This document shows positions 51,498 to 64,000 of a stretch of 64,000 nt of DNA, piece by piece. The stretch is from positions 12,730,501-12,794,500 of the forward strand of contig CM067528.1 of the NCBI GenBank assembly GCA_034509925.1, given 5' to 3'. The notes under the pieces were generated by a model, which did not search any database, had not been told where the DNA came from, and worked only from the letters and a program-made list of their open reading frames with translations. The position numbers were made by a program, and so were the translations under genes. Source of the DNA: Hirudinaria manillensis (taxonomy: Eukaryota > Annelida > Clitellata > Hirudinida > Hirudinidae). Positions within the stretch are counted from its first letter, which is position 1, and every line of letters begins with the position of its first letter.

Positions 51498-54400
51498 ATG
51501 CCGAAGTTTTTAGACTTCACCATGCGAAGGATGAGGATTTACTATCTGAACAACAAGAGAACTTCGAAATGCATTTTGTTGCTGCTTGGTTGCCTGTTGT
51601 TGTACTTTTATTTCGGAACGAATGTTCTTAGGAGGGGATCTCTGGCTTACGTTGGATACAAAGTGAGACAGAATAGTTTATACATTTCTAGTTCTTCTAG
51701 AACATTTTGAAGATGAAACACTTGGCGAAACTTTCAAGTAAAGAGATGAGATATATGTCACGCTTAACTTTAAAGTTTGCAGTTAAAGTGTTGTGCAAGT
51801 GATTTTGCGAAACTACTTTTGATAATAATATAATAATATAATCAGAAATTATTTATAAAAACACATTTATTTAAAAACGAACAAATTTTTCGAAAAAGCA
51901 TGAAGATGATGATGAAATGTGGATGTCAGATGGAGAGGTTGATAACTATCTGAATGCACTCGAGGACACCAGGCCCCAAAAATGTCTTGATCAAGCTTAT
52001 GACTTCACCAGAATGTATGACATCCATGAAACCATTTCCATAATCATGCACTTCCATGCCAAGAACGACTTGGGGCACTTCAAACTGGCCATAAGTGCCA
52101 TTGTGGATCACACGCCTTTTGACCTGTACGAGGAAATCATCGTCATTGACGACGGCACTAAAGAAATGGATTCCAAGCGAAAGATTTCTTCTTTTCTGGC
52201 AACTCCAAGATTCAACAAAGTCAAACTTTACAGGTTTTTTTAAATTTCTGCATTTATTTTTGGTAGCAATTTTAGTGAAAATCTAATTTTCAACTATCAT
52301 TGAATGTTATTTCAGGTATTAAAATGACAACGGTTTTCAACTTTCTTTGTAAAATTAATGATTAATGTTTAATTTATCAAATATTTATTGATTAATTTTT
52401 CAAATAATGATCATAAATTATAGAATAGATCAACAAATAATTCTCTGAAATGCTAGCACAATTTTTAAGACCATGACAACACAATAAAAGCAAAATAATC
52501 CAGTTTTAAATCAATAAAATCAAGTTCATAACTCATAAGCCAAACTCAATGACCCCTTTTTTTTGCACCCGCACTTTGACCTCTCGTCAGATCCGACCAT
52601 CACGACGGCACTGCCGCCACGAGACACAAGGCGACTCTGCTGGCGAAGGGAACGATCCTCATTTTCGTCAGCAGTTCTGTGATCGTCAACCACGGCTGGG
52701 CTCAACCTCTCATTGCAAAACTAGTTCACGAGCAAAACATGGCCGTCGTTCCCCACTTCGACAACATGCTATCTGGTCACAGGTGAGTTGACTTTCACAA
52801 AGGCAGTCTTTGGCTTCCTTCAAACATTTCCAGCGATGCTTTTTTTGGATAATTCGTTGTTAATAAATTAATTAAATGATTGGAAAATTGATTGATTTGT
52901 TCAAATGGTGAAGTTTATTTCTCTGCTTTTGTGCTCTTGTGCATGATATGATAACTATTATTTTATTTATTTATTTTATTACTAAGAATTATAATTCAAA
53001 TGCAATTTCATCATCCATTTTATTTATATAATTGTCATTATTATATACTAAAATATCATAAAGACTAAAATGTCTGTCATCACAACGATCATCTTCTTCA
53101 TCATCATCCTCTTTCAGATTCTTCAGGACAGAGGATACCTTAGTGAATACTTTCTCCTGGAGTTTGTACACCGTTGCCTTTGAAAGCAACCAGGACAAAG
53201 CTGAAGAATTTCTAACGACTTCTGTCATGAGAGGAGAGGTTGGTGCATTCAGTGCGACGTGGTGCAATACTTTGACTCGTTAACGTCGTCAATCTGTTGT
53301 TTAATTAATGAACCAATAATAAAATATATTAAATAACATAATGTTGATATTAATAAATATAAATTATTCAAACAACTCACAAATGTGCTCGTTTAATTTC
53401 GATTTATGACGTTAAATTTATGGAAAGAAATCCAAACTTCAGGTTCTTGCGATCAAGAAATCCTTCTTGGAAGCAGTAGGAGGTTATGATGACCATTTTG
53501 AGGCTGATGGTGGTGGAGAGAACTTGGAACTCTCCTTCAGAATTTGGATGTGTGGAGGTTGGCAATCGATGTCTTTTTTTTTGTATATTTTATTTTTTTT
53601 TGCAGTTTTATTGTATATTTGTTTAAAATATAGAAATTTACATTTTATCATAATTTGAAGGATTTAAATTGAGAACATTACTAATGTTCTGCATTTCATT
53701 AATCTTGTAATTTTGATTTTATTGTGATTCTATTGTGATTTATTGTAACTAAATTACTCCGTAATTTACTTTTGAGTTTAAGATACGACACATACGAATT
53801 ATTCCTAGCAAAAAACTTGTTTTCATGAAAGAATAATAATATGTTTTAATGATTTAATATTAACTTTAATAATTAAAAATGTTTCAATAATATGGCATCA
53901 AACAGGGATGATCAAGGTGGCCAAATGTTCAAGAGTAGCAGTCCACTCTTCCCTGCGCCCCTTGCCAACGACTTCACCAGCCAATTACAGGCGAATCCTT
54001 GAACTTTGGCTCAACGATTACAAGTATTAGGCATTTGGATTTATGTCGTGGTATATGTTGTCACAATGATGATGATGATGGTGATGTTGGTGGTGGTGGT
54101 GGTGGTGATGGAGATGATGATGATGATGATGATTATTATTATAACAATAGGTTAAGGGTAGGACTTCCTGAACTGAAATTAAGTTTTGTCAGAAGACATC
54201 AGAAAAGATATTTTATTTTTTAATTTCAGTAGTATGTCAATGATTTTGAAAACGTTTTTCTATTTGAAAATGTTATTCTGAAATTATGATTAAAAATAAG
54301 AATCAACTCCAATGACTTTTGACATTCAAATAAACGAACGAACAAACGAACGACCAGGTCCTTGTCCCTGCATCAGGGAAACGTCAGCGGATCCATGAAA

Positions 54401-55808
54401 CAACAGGAGTCCGAGTGGATCATTTTGAGGAAGAATTTCTTTAAGCAGAACAATTTACAGTGCCAGGACTTTACTTGGTGAGATGCTTGAGGCTGATGAT
54501 GATGATTATGATCCTAATATATAATAATAGTATAATGGCAATGATTTTGGAGTTGAAGATGAAGATAATGATGATCAAGGCATTGGTAATGACAATAACA
54601 AGCACATTATCTTATTGACCCTAGCCCTGGCTGCAATCAATAACAAAAATAACTTTTTTTTAAATTATTTAAATTATTTTAAATTATTTTCCAAACCTCA
54701 CTTAATTTATTTAACCCAAAAGGTACTTAAACCAAGTGGCCAAAGAGGTGCTGATTCCCTCAGATAACTTTGAAAAGTTTGGCAAACTGAAGACAAAGGC
54801 AGCCTACTGCCTGAAAGCATCTTCGGAGGTCGACATAGAAATGGTTCTCTGCAGGCACCACGTTTACGACAGAAGCATGATGTTTGAGATGGACAAGAAT
54901 GGAGTCATATTCAGAGGTTAGAGATGCTTTAAATAACAAATATTTTGTTATAGTCACGTTTGTAAACATAAATGTTATTGTTGCTATCTCTTGTCATAGC
55001 GATGTTTTACAATCACTAGTATTATTGAAATGTAAACAATATGATTAACGTGATTGGAGATGTTCGTTGAAATGGGATAATCCATTTTTGTTAATCCTGA
55101 TTATTAACCTAGACAACAATAAAACTGTTTATGGATTCATAATTGTGTTTGTATCAATACAAAAAGTATTAGAAACTTTAATGTGCTTTTAAATATGAAT
55201 TTAATCAGCAAATTCAGATTTCATATTTTACTAAAATATTTCTGAAGTCTTTTCCATTATAAATGATGGTTTATGAAATAACAAATGTTTATTTATTTCA
55301 TACTTAATCTTATCAGTACATAAAGAATATTATATTATAATAAATATTATCTTATAATAAATTAATTATAAATATTATAATAAATCTTATCATTACATAA
55401 TTAGTACATAAAGAATATTATATTACAATATTTTACATTAACCAATGGTTGCAGTAGGTTGCAATTGATAAACATGTAACAGTTGGAAACTTTGGCCATT
55501 AAAGAAAGCCACAGTCATATATTATAGCAATCTTCAACTTTCCAGGTGATTCTTGTTTATCTATTGATGAGGAAGGCACTGAAACTGGCATCAAGAACAA
55601 ACTCATCCTCGTTCCTTGCGAAGAATCCGAGGAACAAACCTGGGCGTGGAAAGGTCAATCCCTGATCTTGACCTCAAAACCGAACCTCTGCCTGACCCAG
55701 ATATCCCTGCGAGACAAGACGACCCAAGAGCTCAGTTATTATGCAAAACTGGCTGGATGTTCAGAACCCGATTTCAGAATGCAAACCTGGGAATTCATCG
55801 CGTATTAA
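51498..55808 (+). CDS. Polypeptide GalNAc-transferase-like protein lacking the DxH motif, 9 exons
   Basis: Type II Golgi-type protein, 540 aa: short basic N-terminus, membrane anchor at about aa 25-42, GT27-like domain and ricin-B-like lectin domain. Family features: ETISIIMHFHAKNDLGHFKL, EEIIVIDDGTKE, LEAVGGYDDHFEADGGGENL, ELSFRIWMCGG, and a C-terminal lectin part (CLSIDEEGTE, QTWAWKGQ). In active GALNTs the Mn-binding DxH follows the GEVITFL strand; here that site reads Ser194-Ser195-Ser196 (GTILIFVSSSVIVNHGW). The later metal-binding His region reads CSRVAVHSSL instead of CSRVGHVF. The enzyme is thus probably inactive; it may keep a scaffold or lectin role. Exons: 51498-51662, 51899-52233, 52591-52782, 53118-53238, 53443-53557, 53906-54023, 54358-54477, 54723-54916, 55546-55808. 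Frame closes throughout. Confidence 0.88.
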
Positions 55809-56887
55809 TTTTTGCCGATGAGTTGTTAATTTGTTTTCGGAGGCTGAGAGGATTAAGATTGTTGTGGATTTTATTATGGACAGACCACCAGGTTTTGTTA
55901 GTAGATAAGATTATTGAAGAATTTGGATAAATTGTTCACATCATTAAAGATAGCCTACTCTCTTTGCCATTATGACTATTTTTGTGATTGTTAATGGTTT
56001 TGCATATTATTGGTTACCTTCATGCAAAACAAGAGAAGTTTTAATTAATCATAAGTTTGAGAATTTTAATTTATCTCAAGTTAGAGAGTTTATAAATAAT
56101 TTTCTAACCTCAAATTAGAAATTAGGGTTTCAAAAATGTGTTTAATGTTATGGTATTACATGCATTGTTTTCTAACCAACGAGAAAGGGTCGCTGAAAAC
56201 TCTTCCAAAAGTTTTTCACGAATTTTTTTACTTAAACGTTTATATTCAATTTGCTATGGCATCATTTACTAACTGTTTTGGTGCTTTCAGCAATTGTTTA
56301 ACTTTTTTGACTTCACAAACTATATGAATCTCACTGAATCGATTATTTTTACAACGGTAAAATACGAATGCATTTGAAGCTTATTATCATCATTCAATAA
56401 TTTTAGGTAGAAAAACTCAGGATGTTTAATCAACATCAATAATATATAAAAATTTTAAACTCTTCTAAAGTGATTGAATGTTGCTAAATACTTATACTGG
56501 AGAATTGGATAATGAATCTATTACACAATCACGAGCTGAATGCTGTGAATATACTTGCGTTCCGATTAAAGCATGAGTAACCGGTTAAAGTTATACATCT
56601 ATCCGTTATTTTATCAATTTAAATTAATTAACATTTTTTTAATTTAAATTATCAATAATCCAGTAAAATTTAATTTCTTAGTCTAAGAAAATAATTTCAA
56701 CTTTACCTCCCATCACTTGTGCCCGCTATCTTGGTTTTTAGTTTTCGAATTATTTGTTTTGGTTTGAACTTTCAGAATTTGTTTGTCCTCTAAGTGTTCA
56801 TACCAATTTTATCAATTTGAACTAGTAACAACTTGCAATTTTAAGAGATCGAACGCTGTAAAAAAAATCTGAACGTAATAACGGATT
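55809..56887. other. Intergenic between the GALNT-like gene and NCAPD2
   Basis: Same-strand AT-rich spacer; presumably the GALNT 3' UTR and the NCAPD2 promoter. The 63-codon frame at 56136-56327 has no recognisable domain. Confidence 0.5.
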
Positions 56888-58153
56888 ATGTCGAACTTTG
56901 AGTTTGTGATTCCCGTCTCAAAGGAAGACTTACTTAAGAAAACTAACGTAAAAGATTATGTAGTCGAAGAAGTTTTCCCTGCCAGAAGACTGCCTTTTCA
57001 ACTTAAAAGTAGCGGAAAGCAATTCTTATAAATTGTATTTTTGAACTTAACTTTATGTAATAACATTTGGTTTTTAAGGTGCAGAGAATGAATTCAAAAC
57101 GAGCAAACACGAGATAATTCTTGCTCATTTCGATTCCTTTTATAGCATCATAGAGTTAGTTTGTGATATTTAATCCTGCAAAAACATTTATGAACTTATA
57201 AACAGGATCATGAATTGTGTAACTGCAGGCACTTTCACGTTGTCGAACCAGATATTACTTCAGGAGGATGGAAATTAATTTTGAAAGGTGATCAACATTT
57301 TCTGTAATATTAAAATAATTTGGTGGATGTTCATGCCTGCTAATGGTGCTGCAGGTAACAGATTCAAGCTGCAAAATATTTCCAGGAACTAATGATTTTT
57401 CTTGATGATGGTTATGCATGCATTTTGAATTGGATTACCTGCGTGAAGATTCTTAATACATCTGCCATTACATGTTGCACGTTTTGTATATGAGTACAAA
57501 ATGTCATCACTAACAACTTCTTCCAACTAGTGATATCATCGCTGACGACATCCCTTCTCGATCTTCTGGAGGAGGTTAAATTAGGAGCAGACGAGAAAAC
57601 CAAGCAGTTGAACATGATGAAGATGTCTTGTTACGTCCTCAGTCTGTTCGTGGAAAAGTTTGAGTCAGAGGCTCAGGCTGCCACCACACGCAACAACGCA
57701 AACAAGGTTCCAGAAATGTTTTTTAAATATTTTAATACTTTATCGTTAAAAGTCAATGTTTAATGAGATTATTTATTTGCATGACAAAAACTAATAACAT
57801 AACCAAACAAACAAACCAAATGTTGACTTAAAAATGTGATTGTTTTTCTATTGTCTTGCACACGTTGTGTAACTCGTTTGGCTAACGATTAATTATTTAT
57901 AACGTCAGTAACTTTATCATCAATGGTTGATTAAACACCAGTAACTTTATCATCGTCATCGTCATCATCATCATCAAACAATTTTCTTAATCTCAGTCAT
58001 TCAAGAAGAAGGGTTCATCCAAGTCATCTCTCATGGATCTTTGGGATTCCGAAAGGGAGTCGGGCGTGAAGGCCATCTTGCAACTCGTCCAGTTGAGGAT
58101 AGAGAGACTGTACGATCCGCCCATCCTGGAGGAGGAGTTTATAGCGTCAGTCT

Positions 58154-58185
<32 letters not shown>

Positions 58186-60240
58186 GATGATGATGATTAA
58201 ATATTATGAATTATTAACTAAAACCTGTGCATGAAAATTATGAATGCTTGCCTCAAATGAGATTTTAAATAACTTTTGGGATTTTTTTTTTAAATTTTAC
58301 AATTTTGTTTGGAACTGATGATTTGTATGGAACTGAAGTAACTCAATTACTAGTTGGCATTCATAAATCATGTTTTCCAACACTTTTTACATGCTTGTAT
58401 CTAACTTGTTATGTGTTAAGTAACTTGTTATGTGTTAACCAACTCGTTATGTGTTAACTTTATCATCAAAATCTTTCACCTGATGTTTCTATAACATGTG
58501 TTCCCATCATCCAAATGAGCTGAAATTTGGCAAACTTAAGTCTTTTGGGTGACAATACATTAATTTTAACAACCATTAATTTTAAATTTTGTTAAATTTG
58601 TGAGATATAAAAGCATTTTTTTATTTTTTTAAAAATATTATTATAGCCTGGTGACAGGGATCTGCTACAGAATCCTGGAGACGTGCCACCAGGCCAAGTC
58701 CAAGTCTACGAGGGATTACGTCTTCCACGTCCTTGGAATCATGGTCAAGAAACACGGACATTGCTTCAGTGAGCTCTTCGATCGTTTACACTTTTAGTCG
58801 TCTTTCAGTTCATCTCAGATGAATAATTAATTAATAATTAATTAGTAAACTTGAGGAAGTATAAGTTAATGAACCTTTTTACATATTCTCAGTGGGTAGT
58901 TTTTAATTAAAATTCACTTTTACCGGCTCGTTAAAACTCCTTTTGCTAATTTTTAATTTATAACTTTTAATTTTTTCTAATGGACAATTAGTGTCACTTT
59001 TTTTTTATGTCAAATTTTGTTGCCTCGTTGTACTTGAAAGTACTTAGGAAGTACATTTTATGTTTCGAACGAAACGATGCTTCTACTAGCTCGTTGTTTT
59101 TGTAGGTTGCGTCGTGAAGTTGCTTCAGTTGTTGCAGCAGAACGAACAACTCATCGGACCTCTGTCGCAAGGCGTCGCAGTCATCTCGGAAAAATATGGC
59201 ATGAAGGCCATCGTTGGGGAGATCATGAGGTCAGTGGAGGGGAGTCGATTGATTGAATGATAGATTGATTGGCTGAATGATTGATTGATTTATTGATTGA
59301 TTCAACCACTGCAGGGAAATAGGAAGGATCGACTCCCAGGAACTTTCCAGAGACTCGACGTGTTCCAAGTGCTTCTCCAGCTTCCTGTTTGAACTCAGCA
59401 AATCCGTACCTGAACACGTCCTTCCTTCCATTTCCGAGGTCATGCACCTGCTCGAGGAAGAGGTCGGTGCATTTGCATAATTATAATTATAATTCAAATA
59501 ATTATAATTATTTTATATTAATAAATTAATTTATTATTAATAATATTTAATAATTTAATTTATTTTATAATTATAATTATAATTCAAATAATTGTAATTA
59601 TTTACATTTAATTTAATATAATATTCATTAATAATAATTAATTAATACATTAATTGATACATTTAATTGTAATTTTTATTGTAATTTTCATCATTAAACT
59701 TCTTGTCATCACCTTTTCATGACTATTTGGTAAACAATTTAGGTTAGGGTCAAAGTTCACATATCAACATCACCTAAGTTCAGGTATCAACATCACCTAA
59801 GTTCACGTATCAACATCACCTAAGTTCACGTATCAACATCACCTAAGTTCACGTATCAACATCACCTAAGTTCACGTATCAACATCACCAAAGTTCAGGT
59901 ATCAACATCACCTAAGTTCAGGTATCAACATCACCTAAGTTCACGTATCAACATCACCTAAGTTCACGTATCAACATCACCTAAGTTCACGTATCAACAT
60001 CATCTAACTAATTATTAATTATTAAAATAGATTAATTTTTAAATTTAAAATGTCTTGAATTATCAAATTTAAAAACTCTTTGGACAGTCTTATACGATGA
60101 GGAACAGCATTTTGGGTGTCTTTGGTGAACTTCTGATTCGTTTGATGAACAAAGAGGTTCTCGATGAAAACTTGAAAAACACGAGAGAACAATTCCTTCA
60201 CCATCTTCAGGTTTTTTTCAATGATTTTGATTTTGTTTCG

Positions 60241-60306
<66 letters not shown>

Positions 60307-60978
60307 TTATATTTTCTTGGTGCAGATTTTTATTTAAAATTCAAAGGAAATGTTTTTGTTGTGGCATTGTTTAAAGAATTTATTGTAGTAAAAAATTATT
60401 AACATTTAATAATTTATAAATAAATAAATAAATTATTAATTTATAAATAAATAAATTATTAATTTATAAATAAATAAATTATTAATTTATAAATAAATAA
60501 ATTATTAATTTATAAATAAATAAATTATTAATACTTAATTATTGAAGAATTTATTGTAATAAATTTATTAATAAATTTACTATTAATATTAATTCGTTAT
60601 TCATGAAAAATTGTCATCGATCAAATAATTCTCCAGGAACACCTTCATGATGTCAATGCTTTTGTTAGAAGTAGAGTGCTTCAAATATGGCAGATGCTTG
60701 TTGAGGAACAGGTAAATTAATAAACAATTAATTAATTATTATTAATAATTAATTATTATTAATAATTAATTAATAATTCATTAAATTTATGCCCTTACTA
60801 CAATGTATTACACGTTGTACACTGGAACGAGTTGTTCACGAGATGAGGATCTTTTTATATAAATTAGTTTTAAATAAAAAAGACTTTCCTTTAAAATCAT
60901 TTTAAATGCTTTGCTATGATATAAGCCACGTGAATGATTGTTAAAAAATTACATTAATGGTTACATCAGTGGCAAATA

Positions 60979-61068
<90 letters not shown>

Positions 61069-61551
61069 GTAATAATAATTATGATTAAGTGATGATAATG
61101 ATTGTGTTGTTTTTAGCTGGAGCTCGTTTCCCACTTTGGCGTCCTTCTGCCACTGATCAACGGACGGATTCAAGACAAGTCGACCAACGTACGCAAGTAC
61201 GCAGTACAGACGATCATCAAACTCATCAAGGCCAACGATGTCACGCTCAAGGTCAGACGAGTGCTTAGTCGTTGTGATTAGTTGTTGCTAGGATTATTAT
61301 TATTGTTATTATTATTATTAAGTTATGTAATTTATTATTATTATTAAGTTATGTAATTGTTATTTCTGCTCATCAGCTGAACGCTGAAGGCCTCCAAAAG
61401 AATCTGGCAAAGGAACTCGAAAAGTTGAAACAACTCGAGCTGGAAAAGTTGAGAAGACGTGGAATCCTTATTGAAGGCGCTGAAGCAGAACTAGAAGATA
61501 TAGGTGTGAATGTTGTTGTTGTTGTTGTTGTTGATGATGATAATGATTCTG

Positions 61552-61595
<44 letters not shown>

Positions 61596-62903
61596 ACAAG
61601 GCACGTCTTATACAATGAGAACCCCTCGCCTTATGATTATGATAACGATATCGATTACATGATTGGATAACCTTGACAACAACGATTAACAATGTAATTT
61701 GTTACGAGCAACAGCTACCCATTGTGATTGGCTGGGTTTTTTTATTTTTTAAAGAATCATCAACATAAACATTTAATGTTTTTATTTCGAACAATTCAGA
61801 GAAAGCAGAACGAATGGACACGAGCGAAAGAGTCGTGGATGCAGGATCTGGAAACGACGGAGGAGAAGTTGATGCCGAATACGAGAGGTTGAAGATGCTC
61901 GTCGATTACCTGAAGGTCAGACATTTGACCTTGGAATTTAATATTTAATTAAATTTTAATTATTCAAATCATTTTTTATGTTAAAGATTTCATACTATGA
62001 CAGTTAAAATTTCAATTATTATTCGACAATATTTACCTTGGAATTTAATATTTAATTAAATTTTAATTATTTAAATCATTTCTATGTTTAAAATTTTATT
62101 ATATGTTATTCAAATATGTTATTCATCATCTCTCCCATTGGTTGCTATTTTTAGTCCTCCATAGCGTTCATCACGGAGTCTCGAAGGAGCATATCTCTGA
62201 TCGGTCTGAGGTTGGGGTCGAAGGTCGCGTCGGATGTCACGGAGGCCATCGAGTTCCTGATGACGGGATACGAGGTGCGTGTCGTGCGTGTTTTTTGTTG
62301 AATGTCGACTGAAACTGAAAGTCATTGAATTTAATTTAAAAAAAAGAGGCATTAATCAATGTTTGTAAAGTTATTAATAGACAAAGTTTATTTCTAATTA
62401 TGGTGCTAAAAGATGTCTATTCATTAATATCATTTATTATGATTAATAATGATCGATTGATTGTACAGACAAAAGAACGAGTGTATAAATAACCACATAA
62501 ATAAATAAATAAATAAATAAATAACTAATTTATAACCTTTAATGATCAATTGCAATCAATCATCCGATCTAATTATTAATATTATAATCAATTATCTCAT
62601 CCATTTGTAATTAAGTACAACCAATGGATTAGCTTAATTGATTAGATCGTAATTAAATTATAAATAATTAGCCTATATTATTAGATTATGATATTTATGA
62701 TAACATGATATAAAACGTTATGTTACATGTAACATGTTACATGATCAGGCAGGAATGAAGGAGTGCATCGTGGGTGTGTGGTCGATGCTTCCGTTGATCT
62801 TTTCCAAGGAAAAGGAAGTCAAGAATGCGGTTGTTGCCAGTTACAGAGGAATTTATTTGGAGCCGAAGCATGAGGCCAGGATGTCAGTTCTCTGTGATAT
62901 GTA

Positions 62904-62936
<33 letters not shown>

Positions 62937-63076
62937 TTAATAACAATAACAATAATAATAATATTAACACTCATATAATAATAATGGTAATAAGCATATA
63001 TCGTTATCAACATTAGTTACAAAGGAATTTATTTGGAGCCGAAGCACGAGACCGGGATGTCAGTTCTCTGTGATAT

Positions 63077-63131
<55 letters not shown>

Positions 63132-63481
63132 TAATAATAATAATAATGGTAATAAGCATATATCGTTATCAACATTGTTTATTACTGGTTAACTGTGTTT
63201 GTTGTGATTTTATGCGGGAAAACGTGTTGATTGTTTTTAGACCAATGTTTTGTATCGTTTTGTGGCCGATAAAATTTAATAAAAAACTTGCAACTCGAAT
63301 AGGTCCAAGTCGATGTCAGTGGTGACTTCATTGATTGCATTGGCAAACACTGCCAGGACGTTGGGAGACAAGGACGCTCTGAGGGAGTTGGTGGGTTTTA
63401 ATTAATTTCATTATTATTATTTTTAATTAGTTAAATTAACTTTATTTAATCACAAAGGGAGTTGGTGGGTTTTAATTAATT

Positions 63482-63513
<32 letters not shown>

Positions 63514-64000
63514 TTTAATTAGTTAAATTAACTTTATTTAATTGCAAATCGTGAAAATGACCTTTTGACCTTTGCACCTTTGCGACCTCTGCCGACAGAT
63601 CCAAGAGTTCGTGAGGTGTGACATGCTGAACGAGGAGGTCACGAAGATCCTGTGGCAGAAGTTCACTTTTAAAATCTCTTCTACGACGCCGGAGGAGTCC
63701 AAGGCTGCCCTGGAACTCATCGGGTTCATAGCGAGGTTGGTGATGATAATAATGCTGATGCTGATGATGATGATGATGATGATGATGATGCTGATGATGG
63801 TGGCCATGGTGATCGTAACATTAATTTCTTTTGAGAGTGGGTTAAGATCTGATGTAATGTTGTGTAGCGTGATCATCATCATCATCATTTTATTCTTTTA
63901 ATCATCATCATCATCATCATCATCATTTTATTCTTTTAATCATCATCATCATCATCATTTTCCAATCAAGTGAACAGGTTGAGATGCTGGAGGCAAACAT
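56888..64000 (+). CDS. NCAPD2: Condensin complex subunit 1 (NCAPD2), 5' part, 18 exons seen
   Basis: HEAT-repeat non-SMC subunit of condensin I, needed for mitotic chromosome compaction in the nucleus. The N-terminus MSNFEFVIPVSKEDLL and many segments follow the family: IERLYDPPILEEEFIALVTG, CYRILETCHQAKSKSTRDYV, ISEKYGMKAIVGEIMREIG, DVNAFVRSRVLQIW, GRIQDKSTNVRKYAVQTI, and SLIALANTARTLGDKDALRE. Exons: 56888-57008, 57079-57154, 57229-57287, 57531-57706, 57997-58145, 58647-58768, 59106-59229, 59315-59462, 60088-60210, 60637-60711, 61117-61251, 61377-61503, 61800-61915, 62155-62274, 62749-62882, 63303-63390, 63599-63735, 63978 onward. The gene runs off the window; roughly the first half of the protein is here. 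Introns are loaded with ATT/AAT runs, GATG runs, a 23-bp array and two small duplications of exon edges. Confidence 0.94.
59753..60008. repeat. 23-bp minisatellite in an NCAPD2 intron
   Basis: About 11 head-to-tail copies of caacatcacctaagttcacg followed by tat, with a few single-base variants (cacg/cagg, cctaag/ccaaag). It lies in the intron between exons 8 and 9. Units are contiguous with no spacers. Confidence 0.85.
60240..60535. repeat. (ATT)n run and AT-rich tandem repeats in an NCAPD2 intron
   Basis: An uninterrupted ATT run covers about 60243-60300. From about 60414 to 60535 a unit built on aataaataaataaattatta repeats about five times. Both lie in the intron between exons 9 and 10; frames of poly-Tyr across the run are artefacts. 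Confidence 0.8.
60978..61067. repeat. (AAT)n microsatellite in an NCAPD2 intron
   Basis: About 29 AAT triplets in the intron between exons 10 and 11. Similar shorter trinucleotide runs occur in later introns (61549-61594, 62904-62937, 63078-63146). Confidence 0.85.
62839..63178. repeat. Tandem duplication copying the 3' end and donor of NCAPD2 exon 15
   Basis: A unit of about 170 bases beginning agttacagaggaatttattt (62839) recurs at 63015. Each copy holds the last 44 exon bases, the gat|gtcagt donor, an AAT microsatellite and the segment ggtaataagcatatatcg. The first copy joins the exon; the second lies in the intron with four substitutions in the exon-like part (for example cacgagaccggg for catgaggccagg). 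Confidence 0.85.
63382..63546. repeat. Tandem duplication copying the 3' end and donor of NCAPD2 exon 16
   Basis: gggagttggtgggttttaat at about 63383 is repeated at about 63458, each followed by a (ATT)n run and agttaaattaactttattta. The unit takes in the last 8 exon bases and the donor gtgggt. The two copies differ mainly in microsatellite length. Confidence 0.8.

Noticed and set aside
52989-53267. 92-codon minus-strand frame rich in Asp and Glu.
   Set aside because: It overlaps a well-supported GALNT-like exon on the opposite strand; the acidic run is an antisense reading of a TCATC repeat.
59753-60008. CRISPR-like regular array.
   Set aside because: The 23-base units are contiguous with no unique spacers and lie in a eukaryotic intron; it is a minisatellite.
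61468-61692. Poly-Asn and poly-Tyr frames around 60.1-63.9 kb.
   Set aside because: They are translations of trinucleotide microsatellites in NCAPD2 introns.

Overview
The window is nuclear DNA from an AT-rich, intron-rich invertebrate animal. Nearly every gene is split by short GT-AG introns of about 70-700 bases, and the gene set is metazoan: alpha-2-macroglobulin-type thioester proteins, kringle/PAN proteins, a polypeptide GalNAc-transferase-like protein, CFAP58, condensin and APC11. CFAP58 implies motile cilia or flagella. I cannot name the phylum from sequence alone. Exon boundaries were read by eye from splice motifs, frame continuity and paralogue or family comparison; every complete model closes in frame.

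Layout. 1-440 (minus): the edge of a RING-finger gene that recurs in inverted orientation at 49.0-50.9 kb. 1.4-10.9 kb (minus): TEP-A, 36 exons, 1472 aa. 12.4-13.9 kb (minus): a small secreted F-type-lectin-like plus PAN protein. 15.6-28.2 kb (minus): TEP-B, 36 exons, 1459 aa, a paralogue with the same intron phases. 31.3-38.9 kb (plus): CFAP58, 18 exons, 870 aa. 39.7-44.8 kb (plus): a membrane protein with four kringle-like modules, a PAN module and a C-terminal membrane helix. 45.4-45.7 kb (minus): APC11, first coding exon not found. 47.0-47.9 kb (plus): an uncharacterised intronless frame broken by one TAG. 49.3-50.9 kb (plus): RING-finger gene, full copy. 51.5-55.8 kb (plus): a type II membrane GALNT-like protein lacking the DxH metal motif. 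56.9 kb to the edge (plus): condensin subunit NCAPD2, 18 exons, incomplete.

The left half reads as an innate-immunity block: two secreted thioester proteins with different bait regions flank a secreted lectin-like protein on the same strand. The thioester exons of the two paralogues share a block of about 95% identity within otherwise much more divergent genes, which looks like gene conversion. The right half is housekeeping and ciliary genes mixed with odd ones (kringle-PAN-TM protein, catalytically altered GALNT, interrupted ORFs).

Introns carry many simple repeats, a 33-bp and a 23-bp tandem array, a short inverted-repeat element, and several small duplications that copy an exon edge together with its splice site. 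No rRNA, tRNA or CRISPR array was recognised.
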